From: JAVBOV01 sp031550205 | GTDB taxonomy: Bacteria; Pseudomonadota; Alphaproteobacteria; RF32; CAG-239 | Length of the DNA stretch: 15,110 bases | NCBI GenBank assembly: GCA_031550205.1 | Contig: JAVBOV010000017.1 | Span: 1-15,110, forward strand | Reading direction: 5' to 3' | In this document: positions 6,838 to 12,872 of the stretch, in pieces | Numbering within the stretch: position 1 is the stretch's first letter | How the letters are laid out: each line of letters begins with the position of its first letter | Translations under genes and position numbers: made by a program | The notes under the pieces: generated by a model | Databases searched by the model: none | Told to the model about the DNA's origin: nothing | What the model saw: only the letters and a program-made list of their open reading frames with translations

Positions 6838-8363
6838 AAATTAAAGACTTAACCGTAAAATTCGGCAGTTTTATCGCGGTTGACAACATCTCTTTCAACC
6901 TGAAAGCCGGTGAAATCTTGGGCATTGTCGGTGAATCGGGCTCCGGAAAATCGGTCACCGCCTTGTCCATATTGGGCTTAACCCCGGCCAAATATTCCAA
7001 AAGCTCTTCCATTAAGTTTGAAGGCAAAGAGCTGTTAAATGCCCCTGAAAAAGACTTGCAAAAAATCAGAGGATCTGACATATCGTTCATCTTCCAAGAG
7101 CCAATGTCGTCCTTAAACCCGCTTCACACCATCGGCCGCCAAGTGGCTGAAAGCTTGCTCACTCACAATAAAATGAGCGCCAAACAAGCCTCAGTTGAGG
7201 CCCTAAGACTGTTAAAGCTAACCGGCATTCATAATGCCGCCAGCCGCATGAAGGCATATCCTTTTGAGCTTTCCGGCGGTCAGCGCCAAAGAGTCATGAT
7301 TGCCATGGCCATTGCCAACAACCCCAAAATCTTAATTGCCGACGAACCGACCACAGCTTTAGACGTCACCATTCAAAAACAAATATTAGATTTGCTGTTA
7401 GAGCTCAAAGACAAACTCGGCATGAGCATAATCTTCATCAGCCACGACCTTCAGGTGGTAAAAAACATTTCAAACCGCGTTTTGGTGATGAAAGAAGGCA
7501 AAATCATCGAGCAGGGTGTAATCAAAAATGTTTTTAATAAGCCTCAACAATCTTATACTAAAACATTAATAAATTCATTTTTAATATTGAAAAATAAAAA
7601 TAAAATACAAACAGAAGAATTACTTTCCGCAGATAAAATCAACGTATCATTCCCAATTAAAAAGAACTTTTGGGGCAGGGTAACCAAAAGCATCCAGGCC
7701 GTAGATAATATTTCCTTAAAAATAGAGAAGGGTAAAACCCTAGGGATTGTTGGTGAATCCGGCTCCGGCAAAACCACTTTGGGTCAGGCCGTCGCCAATC
7801 TCAACCGGTTTAGCGGTACAGTGTCTTTAAAAGACAATAAAGACAGCTTCAGAAAATCGATACAAATTGTTTTTCAAGATCCATATAATTCGCTAAACCC
7901 CAGAATTAACGTTGAAAACATCATCGGCGAAGGTCTGGATATTCATTATAAAGAGCTGAGCAGAAAAGAGAAAAAACAGCGTATCTTAGAAATTTTGGAA
8001 GAGGTTGGTCTGAAAAAATCAGACCTGCTGAAATATCCGCACGAGTTCTCCGGCGGCCAAAGGCAGCGCATTGCCATAGCCAGAAGCCTGGTAATTAAGC
8101 CCAGGCTGCTGATTCTTGACGAGCCCACATCAGCGCTGGACATCACCATCCAGGCGCAAATCATCAAGCTTTTGCAAGATATTCAAAACAAATGGGATAT
8201 CAGCTATATCTTCATCTCTCATGACATGCGAGCCATCAGAGCCATGTCGGATGAAATCATGGTCCTAAAAGACGGCCGCGTGGTTGAAAAAGGTCCCGCC
8301 GACCAAATCTTCAACCATCCCCAAGAAAAATACACTCAAACCCTAATCGCCGCCAGCTTCTAA
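6831..8363 (+). CDS. yejF: Peptide ABC transporter ATP-binding protein YejF (two ATPase domains)
   Basis: Powers peptide import through the Yej permease. Two ABC domains are fused in one chain of 510 residues (E. coli YejF about 529). Domain 1: Walker A GESGSGKS at 34-41, signature LSGGQRQR from 147, Walker B with D171-E172 (ADEPTT). Domain 2: Walker A GESGSGKT at 308-315, signature FSGGQRQR from 406, Walker B D430-E431 (LDEPTS), and the switch His in FISHDMRAI. Both sites look intact. The linker (about 240-275) is Lys/Asn-rich and more AT-rich than the rest. The ATG overlaps the yejE stop (ATGTTAG), so the two are translationally coupled. No convincing terminator follows. Confidence 0.93.
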   Translation: MLEIKDLTVKFGSFIAVDNISFNLKAGEILGIVGESGSGKSVTALSILGLTPAKYSKSSSIKFEGKELLNAPEKDLQKIRGSDISFIFQEPMSSLNPLHTIGRQVAESLLTHNKMSAKQASVEALRLLKLTGIHNAASRMKAYPFELSGGQRQRVMIAMAIANNPKILIADEPTTALDVTIQKQILDLLLELKDKLGMSIIFISHDLQVVKNISNRVLVMKEGKIIEQGVIKNVFNKPQQSYTKTLINSFLILKNKNKIQTEELLSADKINVSFPIKKNFWGRVTKSIQAVDNISLKIEKGKTLGIVGESGSGKTTLGQAVANLNRFSGTVSLKDNKDSFRKSIQIVFQDPYNSLNPRINVENIIGEGLDIHYKELSRKEKKQRILEILEEVGLKKSDLLKYPHEFSGGQRQRIAIARSLVIKPRLLILDEPTSALDITIQAQIIKLLQDIQNKWDISYIFISHDMRAIRAMSDEIMVLKDGRVVEKGPADQIFNHPQEKYTQTLIAASF

Positions 8364-8477
8364 TAGAGCCCCTCTCTTTTATTAATATAAATAACTATTC
8401 ATAATATACATTATGCGACAAACTCATGCTTTCATAAAGACGATAACCTACTGATATTTATCACTTAAAACATTTGT
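8364..8477. other. AT-rich intergenic region, no recognisable element
   Basis: Between yejF and the promoter of the HD-like gene I see only AT-rich sequence with short inverted stretches. There is no convincing hairpin followed by T residues, no open frame with start and ribosome-binding site, and no tRNA-like fold. The end of the yej transcript is therefore undefined. Confidence 0.5.
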
Positions 8478-8506
8478 TTGACTTTTGTCAAAAAATGCTT
8501 TATATT
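8478..8506 (+). promoter_or_regulatory. Promoter with overlapping dyad, HD-like gene
   Basis: TTGACT (8478-8483), a 17-bp spacer and TATATT (8501-8506) make a near-consensus sigma-70 promoter. The -35 is part of the dyad TTTGAC-TTTT-GTCAAA (8477-8492). The same arrangement recurs before the gene at 10652, so the dyad may bind a regulator that covers the -35 box. Confidence 0.72.
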
Positions 8507-8545
8507 TTCTCTCAGAAAAATATTATTAATTAAATCCATATCATT

Positions 8546-9451
8546 ATGAATATCCAAAAATTTATTGAACTCTCCGGCAAAATGAAAACAACCCCCCATT
8601 GTCAGTACCCTCGAATTAATTCAACTTTTGTGGCAGAACACAATTTTCAGGTTGCTTTCTTCGCGCTAATGTACGCCCCGGCTGATTATGACTTATTGCA
8701 ATGTTTAACCATGGCCATAACCCATAACATCCAAATCCCCTACTCCGGACACTTTACAAGCGAGCAATGGGAAAGCGGGCACCAATACAAAATGGAGCAA
8801 ATGGAAATACAAAGGCTCTCAAGCTCTTTGGGCATGATTGAACCGCAAGAAGCTTTTGATGCAATGCACAACCCAAAGACCAAGGAAGAAAAGTTTATAG
8901 CTAGCCTTGACCACCTGCCCTTCTTTCTGCTCAACCACCACAAGTTAAGAGACGGCGGGTGGAGAGAGATGTTTCTCAATGAATTTAGAAGAGAAGGGAG
9001 TAAATTTACCCATAAAGACGCCCTGTTCATCTTCGAACAGCCGAACTTAAAGGAAGTTGCAGAGCTGATAGAAAAAATGGGCAATGCTGCCAAGATATGG
9101 AGCCAAGCCTTTCTGGTTATCTGTCTGCATATGTACCGCGCTTCCATATTCGATACCAATCATCGCGATTTGTTAGATTGCTTAAAGCTGGCCTTAATCG
9201 ACCCGCTGACCAAAAATCAACTGCAAAGATTAAACCGCCCGGATTTGGTTTCGTTCTACAATGAACATTTTCAGAAACAAACTGACGATATGCAGCGGGT
9301 TGACGGCATTCAAAAGCTTGAGATGTTGATTAATACAAAGCTTAGTCACAGTGTTGTAGCTGTTGAGGAATTAAAGCAAAATTTCTTAATGTTTGGCGAA
9401 GCAACTGTTCCGGATAGACTGATGCACAGATTAATCAGTGATTTTCAATAA
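8546..9451 (+). CDS. HD-domain-like protein with degenerate HD motif
   Basis: A 301-residue, probably cytosolic protein. The first 125 residues resemble the YfbR/HDDC2 branch of HD-superfamily phosphohydrolases: FIELSGKMK near the start, the FVAEHNFQVAFFALM helix carrying H32, a second helix ending ITHN at H60-N61, and KEEKFIASLDHL with D122. In active members the second motif is His-Asp; here the Asp is Asn61, while H32, H60 and D122 can be placed. Metal binding may be weakened or the protein may act as a binding module. The remaining 175 residues match nothing I recognise. No Shine-Dalgarno sequence is visible before the ATG; the leader would be about 33 nt and AT-rich. The gene has its own promoter and terminator, so it is monocistronic. 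Function unknown; the HD assignment rests on motif spacing. Confidence 0.68.
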   Translation: MNIQKFIELSGKMKTTPHCQYPRINSTFVAEHNFQVAFFALMYAPADYDLLQCLTMAITHNIQIPYSGHFTSEQWESGHQYKMEQMEIQRLSSSLGMIEPQEAFDAMHNPKTKEEKFIASLDHLPFFLLNHHKLRDGGWREMFLNEFRREGSKFTHKDALFIFEQPNLKEVAELIEKMGNAAKIWSQAFLVICLHMYRASIFDTNHRDLLDCLKLALIDPLTKNQLQRLNRPDLVSFYNEHFQKQTDDMQRVDGIQKLEMLINTKLSHSVVAVEELKQNFLMFGEATVPDRLMHRLISDFQ

Positions 9452-9452
9452 T

Positions 9453-9486
9453 AAAAAAGGACAGCTTTTCAGCTGTCCTTTTTTAT
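9453..9486 (+). terminator. Rho-independent terminator after the HD-like gene
   Basis: AAAAAAGGACAGCT (9453-9466) pairs perfectly with AGCTGTCCTTTTTT (9471-9484) around TTTC. It begins two bases after the stop codon. The A-run and T-run make it usable from both strands, so it may also stop the converging minus-strand transcript. Confidence 0.93.
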
Positions 9487-9491
9487 TAAGT

Positions 9492-9526
9492 GTCATCATG
9501 AGGCCTTCAGGCCGTGATGATCTCGG
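9492..9526. repeat. Palindromic repeat, copy 2
   Basis: GTCATCATGAGGCC and GGCCGTGATGATC pair around TTCA and are followed by TCGG. It is the same family as the copy at 1015-1056 and in the same orientation relative to the neighbouring minus-strand gene: there it lies inside the 3' end of the coding region, here 7 bases beyond the stop. The stem differs from copy 1 in paired positions (ATTCT/AGAAT against ATCA/TGAT), so pairing is preserved while sequence drifts. Confidence 0.7.
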
Positions 9527-9533
9527 CTATATT

Positions 9534-9872
9534 CTACTTCCCAATCAAAATTCTAACCAAATTGAGCAAATAAACCACGCCCAAAAAGGCAATTGTCTTA
9601 ATTGCAATCGGGTTAATTCCAAAGTTCTTGCTTACCAAATATTGCACAACCACGGCGCAAATCAGGCCGCAGCCCAGCATTGTTGCCCAATAGTTTTTCT
9701 TTCCGAGAAAAAGCCCGCAAACCAGAGCCGGCACCAGGATATATAAAGAAACCATTGTGTGCCCGATGTTGGAAGCAAGACTCTTAATCTCGCCGATTTT
9801 CAAAACATAGCCTGCTGCAACAACCACGGCAACCGCTGCCAAAATCAATAAATACAAATTTTTCTTAGACAT
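9534..9872 (-). CDS. Small integral membrane protein, function unknown
   Basis: 112 residues from the chosen start, almost entirely hydrophobic. Four TM segments are likely: LYLLILAAVAVVVAAGYVL, MVSLYILVPALVCGLFL, WATMLGCGLICAVVVQYLV and IKTIAFLGVVYLLNLVRIL. They are separated by short polar loops such as GKKNYW, and the chain begins MSKKN and ends LIGK. I do not recognise the family. AGGAGG (9879-9884, minus strand) directly abuts an ATG at 9878, which is too close, but lies 6 bases before the ATG at 9872. I therefore start there. The upstream neighbour is the divergent glycosylase gene, and the two share a 78-base intergenic region. Confidence 0.72.
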   Translation of the reverse strand: MSKKNLYLLILAAVAVVVAAGYVLKIGEIKSLASNIGHTMVSLYILVPALVCGLFLGKKNYWATMLGCGLICAVVVQYLVSKNFGINPIAIKTIAFLGVVYLLNLVRILIGK

Positions 9873-9878
9873 TTTCAT

Positions 9879-9884
9879 CCTCCT
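9879..9884 (-). promoter_or_regulatory. Perfect Shine-Dalgarno deciding the start of the small membrane protein
   Basis: AGGAGG on the minus strand, with zero spacing to the ATG at 9878 and six bases to the in-frame ATG at 9872. The spacing favours the second ATG. Confidence 0.75.
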
Positions 9885-9908
9885 TTGCTAGAATAAAAGT
9901 ATCATAAA

Positions 9909-9937
9909 TCAAAAATCTAAAACCCAAAATCTAAAAT
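9909..9937. repeat. AT-rich 14-bp repeat between divergent genes
   Basis: CCAAAATCTAAAAT at 9924-9937 is identical to the units at 2067-2094. It is preceded by a diverged copy TCAAAAATCTAAAAC (9909-9923). It occupies most of the region between the small membrane protein and the glycosylase gene, where their promoters should be. Confidence 0.7.
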
Positions 9938-9950
9938 CGGCATTATCCCC

Positions 9951-10583
9951 ATGTTCAAAAACCCTGACCGCAATTGTTCTCTCTGCCCTCGCCTCAAGGC
10001 CTTCATCGACGACGCCCGCCAAAAATACCCCGACCACCACAACGGTCCGGTTCCTTCCTTCGGCTCATTAGACGCTGAACTTTTGGTTGTCGGCCTGGCC
10101 CCCGGCCTCCACGGCGCCAACCGCACCGGCCGCCCCTTCACCGGAGACTTCGCCGGAGACGTCTTATACAAGGTCTTAGCCCAATACGGCTTCTTAAAAG
10201 GAACCTACCAATCCCGCCCTGATGACGGCGTTGAGCTGGTTAACGTCCGCATCACCAACTCTGTTCGCTGCGTTCCTCCGCAAAATAAAGTCACCGGTTC
10301 AGAGGTCAAAACCTGCGGCAATTTCCTAATTAATGAACTCTCCTTAATGAAAAACCTAAAAATTATTCTAACCCTGGGCAGTGTGGCTCACAACGCGGTT
10401 TTAGATGTTTTGGGTTACAAAAAAGCCGCCTTCAAATTCGCTCACAACGCCATCCACCCCCTGCCCGATCATGGCATAAAAATGATAAATTCTTATCATA
10501 CTTCACGTTATAACATTAACACCGGCCGCCTGACCGAAGCCATGTTTGCTGACGTAATTGAGAATATACAAAAAAACATTTGA
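9951..10583 (+). CDS. Family 5 uracil-DNA glycosylase (UDGb type), Fe-S protein
   Basis: Removes uracil, and in family 5 also other deaminated bases, from DNA to start base-excision repair. The 210 residues hold all family features: motif 1 GLAPGLHGANRTGRPFTGD (48-66), followed by AG at 68-69; the distal motif around SYHTSRYNINTGRLT with H183 and N188; and four cysteines C9, C12, C107 and C122 placed to bind a [4Fe-4S] cluster. Motif 1 lacks the catalytic Asp/Asn of families 1 and 2, as expected for family 5. No clear Shine-Dalgarno sequence precedes the ATG. The first half is distinctly richer in GC, with many GCC/CCC/GGC codons, than the second half and the neighbours. It is divergent from the small membrane protein. 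Confidence 0.9.
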   Translation: MFKNPDRNCSLCPRLKAFIDDARQKYPDHHNGPVPSFGSLDAELLVVGLAPGLHGANRTGRPFTGDFAGDVLYKVLAQYGFLKGTYQSRPDDGVELVNVRITNSVRCVPPQNKVTGSEVKTCGNFLINELSLMKNLKIILTLGSVAHNAVLDVLGYKKAAFKFAHNAIHPLPDHGIKMINSYHTSRYNINTGRLTEAMFADVIENIQKNI

Positions 10584-10608
10584 TTTTTGTCAAAAATTGT
10601 GTTACAAA
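10580..10608 (+). promoter_or_regulatory. Promoter with overlapping dyad, gene at 10652
   Basis: TTGATT (10580-10585), a 17-bp spacer and TACAAA (10603-10608). The -35 overlaps the near-dyad TTTGATTTTTGTCAAA, matching the arrangement at 8477-8492 with one change in the left arm. It overlaps the last codons of the glycosylase gene. Confidence 0.62.
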
Positions 10609-10651
10609 GCCTTATCAAAAAATTAATTAGCAATTATTAAAACTTATTTAT

Positions 10652-11371
10652 ATGGAAGCAATTAAAATACCTCTGTTTATTACCGGTGTTGGCAACGGCT
10701 TCAGTCAGGCTAACTATGGTTTAAAAGTACGTTCCTTCCGGCGGGCAATTGCCGATGCTGTTTCAGACAATGGCAATTTCGTTATAAACTCTCATTTTTT
10801 AAGTTTGAACGAAAGCGGCCGTTCTGTTGAAAAAAAAGAAGAACCCAAAGTTTACATCTGGGGTGAAGACAATGTTGAATTCAACCATTTTCACTTCCGG
10901 CCTCAATCCTTGGAGAACATACTCCACGGCATTGCCTCAAATAACTTGCGGCAGCATTTCTTTCTTTTCCAAGAAACCGTGATTCGAAAAATAGACGGCT
11001 TTGGCAGAATTGGCAATGAAGACATCTCTATCACCGATTTCTCTTATTCAGACCGCTGCACTCTTGGTCTGGCCTTGTTCAGCCGGCGCTATGAAATTAA
11101 CGGCGTCAGCTCTATGGAAAACCGGCCTTGGTCATATTTAATTAAAAAAGAATATATAAAAACCAAAGATCAGGTAAAGAGCATGTCCCATCGCGGAGGC
11201 AACAGCGGAAAAAGAGAGGCTGTCGGCAAATTTTTGCGCACTAACCCTGCTGAAGAATATATCTTTAACGACTCTTTCTCTCATTTATCCCTGCTGCCTG
11301 AAAAGCACTGGATTATTAATGAAGACTTGGTCGCATCTTGGCAAAACTTAGATGAGCTTCTCTGTTTATAA
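10652..11371 (+). CDS. Protein of unknown function (239 aa)
   Basis: I do not recognise this family. The sequence is soluble, without signal peptide or TM helix. The N-terminus IKIPLFITGVGNGFSQANYGLKVRSFRRAIADA has a glycine-rich turn (GVGNGF). Further on there is a His/Phe/Asn-rich stretch (EFNHFHFRP, about 76-84), a segment with RKIDGFGRIGNEDISITDFSYSD and a basic, Ser/Gly-rich piece (SMSHRGGNSGKREAVGKF, about 178-195). Trp and Phe are frequent. The long even open frame, a good promoter, ordinary codon use and a perfect terminator at the stop codon support a real gene. No Shine-Dalgarno sequence is seen before the ATG. It shares the promoter dyad with the HD-like gene at 8546, suggesting common control. 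Enzyme, binding protein or effector are all possible. Confidence 0.75.
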   Translation: MEAIKIPLFITGVGNGFSQANYGLKVRSFRRAIADAVSDNGNFVINSHFLSLNESGRSVEKKEEPKVYIWGEDNVEFNHFHFRPQSLENILHGIASNNLRQHFFLFQETVIRKIDGFGRIGNEDISITDFSYSDRCTLGLALFSRRYEINGVSSMENRPWSYLIKKEYIKTKDQVKSMSHRGGNSGKREAVGKFLRTNPAEEYIFNDSFSHLSLLPEKHWIINEDLVASWQNLDELLCL

Positions 11372-11410
11372 CAAAAAAAGCAACGATGTTAATATCGTTG
11401 CTTTTTTTGT
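11371..11410 (+). terminator. Rho-independent terminator, 17-bp perfect stem
   Basis: ACAAAAAAAGCAACGAT (11371-11387) pairs perfectly with ATCGTTGCTTTTTTTGT (11394-11410) around GTTAAT. It begins on the last base of the stop codon of the 239-aa gene and isolates the small gene downstream. Confidence 0.94.
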
Positions 11411-11445
11411 TGTATTTCGTCTGCAAACGTTGTTTTCTATATGTA

Positions 11446-11474
11446 TTGAACTATTACTATCTTTATTATATTAA
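11446..11474 (+). promoter_or_regulatory. Predicted promoter of the 46-codon gene
   Basis: TTGAAC (11446-11451), a 17-bp spacer and TATTAA (11469-11474) lie between the upstream terminator and the small gene. The predicted leader is only about 13 nt. The sequence is AT-rich, so the match is moderately supported. Confidence 0.5.
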
Positions 11475-11493
11475 CCTTTTAAATCTAATTATT

Positions 11494-11634
11494 ATGACGA
11501 AGGACGAAGATTTTAACAGAAAAGAACTCAACCGCGTTTACCCCAGTTACGACCCTAAATATGACACGCGTCTAAAAGGCAAACAAGATAAACCCGAAGA
11601 GAAAAAAGAAGAAAGTCCTAAAGAAAAAAGTTAA
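11494..11634 (+). CDS. Small highly charged protein, 46 aa, unknown function
   Basis: The chosen ATG at 11494 gives a 46-residue hydrophilic protein, MTKDEDFNRKELNRVYPSY... with a C-terminal third made mostly of Lys and Glu. It is probably disordered. The frame is open further upstream to 11386, but that extension starts inside the preceding terminator and would be a run of Leu/Tyr/Phe, so I reject it. The gene has its own promoter candidate and is closed by a terminator right after the stop, which argues for expression. No Shine-Dalgarno sequence is visible, as in the genes at 8546 and 10652. No family recognised; chance remains possible at this length. Confidence 0.5.
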   Translation: MTKDEDFNRKELNRVYPSYDPKYDTRLKGKQDKPEEKKEESPKEKS

Positions 11635-11636
11635 AT

Positions 11637-11673
11637 AAAAGCCCCGGAAAGTTTATTTCTTTCCCGGGCTTTT
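11637..11673. terminator. Bidirectional terminator between the small gene and rnfA
   Basis: AAAAGCCC (11637-11644) pairs with GGGCTTTT (11666-11673), and GGAAAG with CTTTCC, with one C/C mismatch and the loop TTTATTT. A-rich and T-rich arms allow it to end both the plus-strand small gene and the minus-strand rnf operon. Confidence 0.9.
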
Positions 11674-11685
11674 ATCTTGTTCACT

Positions 11686-11706
11686 GCAATCAGCTTTGCT
11701 GATTGC
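11686..11706. repeat. Perfect 9-bp inverted repeat at the rnfA stop
   Basis: GCAATCAGC-TTT-GCTGATTGC. Its last base is the final base of the rnfA stop codon. No T-run follows on either strand, so it is not an intrinsic terminator. It may protect the 3' end of the rnf mRNA or be a dispersed palindrome. Confidence 0.6.
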
Positions 11707-12278
11707 TAGTTGCCAATTCCCGAGAACCCGGCAAACGCCATTGACAGCAAACTTGCCGTAATCAAAGCAATCGGCGCTCCTTTCAAGCTTGCCGGAACAG
11801 TGGCTGAAAAACGCTCCCTCAAGCCTGCAAACAACACAATCGCCAATGTAAAGCCTATTGAGTTGGCAAGAGCAAAGCAAATTGCCTGCAGTAAATTTAA
11901 GTCTTTTTGAATCACCAAAATCGCCACGCCCAAAACGCAGCAATTAGTAGTAATCAGCGGCAGAAAAATGCCCAAAGCCTGATACAAGGCTGGAGAAACT
12001 TTTTTCAAAATAATCTCCACCATCTGCACCATGGCGGCAATCACCAAAATAAACACCACAGTAATCATAAATTCCAAACCGTTAGGCACCAAAAGGCCAT
12101 AATATACAATATAAGTCATAATGGTGGAAAGCGTAATCACAAACATCACCGCCAGCCCCATGCCCACGGCTGTCTCGGTTTTCTTGGAAACACCCAAAAA
12201 CGGGCAGATGCCCAAAAACTGCGACAATACAATGTTGTTAACCAAAATCGCCGTAACAAAAATCATTAGATAGCTCAT
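11706..12278 (-). CDS. rnfA: Rnf complex subunit A
   Basis: Membrane subunit of the Rnf ferredoxin:NAD+ oxidoreductase, which couples electron transfer to export of Na+ or H+. The 190 residues give about six TM helices. The conserved half-helix motifs are present: NNIVLSQFLGICPFLGV with C25, and TTNCCVLGV with C113 (C114 is an additional Cys). Together with RnfE these cysteines hold a [2Fe-2S] cluster inside the membrane, as known from Rnf/Nqr structures. The ATG overlaps the rnfE stop by four bases (ATGA). It is the last gene of the operon; no rnfB follows, only a palindrome and a terminator. Confidence 0.95.
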   Translation of the reverse strand: MSYLMIFVTAILVNNIVLSQFLGICPFLGVSKKTETAVGMGLAVMFVITLSTIMTYIVYYGLLVPNGLEFMITVVFILVIAAMVQMVEIILKKVSPALYQALGIFLPLITTNCCVLGVAILVIQKDLNLLQAICFALANSIGFTLAIVLFAGLRERFSATVPASLKGAPIALITASLLSMAFAGFSGIGN

Positions 12279-12871
12279 GCTTTTGCCCTCAACTTATTAA
12301 CGCCCACAATCAAAGCCGCCAAAGCCAGGAAAGCTCCCGGCGGCATCACAAACAGCAATATTGGATTAGCATCAATACTCAAAAATCTATATCCGAAAAT
12401 CGCCCCTGCTCCCAAAATTTCTCTGATAATTCCCAAACAAAGCAGCGCCAGCGTAAAACCCAAGCCCATACCGATTGCATCAAGCAAAGACTGCTTAACA
12501 TTGTTCTTTGAGGCAAAGGCCTCGGCTCTGCCCAAAATCAAACAGTTAACCACAATCAGCGGAATAAATATGCCAAGCTTGGCATGCAGCGCCGGCATAT
12601 ATGCCATCATCAATAAATCAACCACTGTCACAAAAGAAGCAATAATCACAATATAGCATGGAATTCTGACTTTTGCCGGAATTGTATTTTTAACCGAAGC
12701 AATCGCCATATTGGAAAGTATCAAAACAAAAAGCGTGGCCAAACCCATGCCCAAACCGTTTAAGGCCGAGGTTGTCACCCCCAAAGTCGGACACATGCCG
12801 AGCATCATCACAAAAATCGGATTCTCTCTAAAAATGCCCCTGGTTAAATTTTCTTTGCTTAAATCATCCAT
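12275..12871 (-). CDS. rnfE: Rnf complex subunit E
   Basis: Membrane subunit paired in inverted topology with RnfA. 198 residues from ATG 12871: KENLTRGIFRENPIFVMMLGMCPTLGVT with C27, and VVNCLILGRAEAFASKN with C110, the two cysteines expected to share the intramembrane [2Fe-2S] cluster with RnfA. The C-terminus FVMPPGAFLALAALIVGVNKLR is family-typical. The frame stays open upstream to 12970, but those residues are the antisense of the rnfG end. The ATG at 12871 begins one base after the rnfG TAA and gives the standard N-terminus. Confidence 0.95.
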   Translation of the reverse strand: MDDLSKENLTRGIFRENPIFVMMLGMCPTLGVTTSALNGLGMGLATLFVLILSNMAIASVKNTIPAKVRIPCYIVIIASFVTVVDLLMMAYMPALHAKLGIFIPLIVVNCLILGRAEAFASKNNVKQSLLDAIGMGLGFTLALLCLGIIREILGAGAIFGYRFLSIDANPILLFVMPPGAFLALAALIVGVNKLRAKA

Positions 12872-12872
12872 C

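Noticed and set aside
9438..9746. 102-codon plus-strand frame
   Set aside because: Runs through a terminator and a palindrome and then antisense to the membrane protein, whose Shine-Dalgarno sequence and TM pattern are convincing.
9873..9878. ATG at 9878 as start of the small membrane protein
   Set aside because: AGGAGG abuts it with no spacing; the ATG at 9872 has a normal 6-base gap.
11386..11493. N-terminal extension of the 46-codon gene
   Set aside because: Begins inside the upstream terminator and precedes the predicted promoter; hydrophobic run encoded by AT-rich non-coding DNA.
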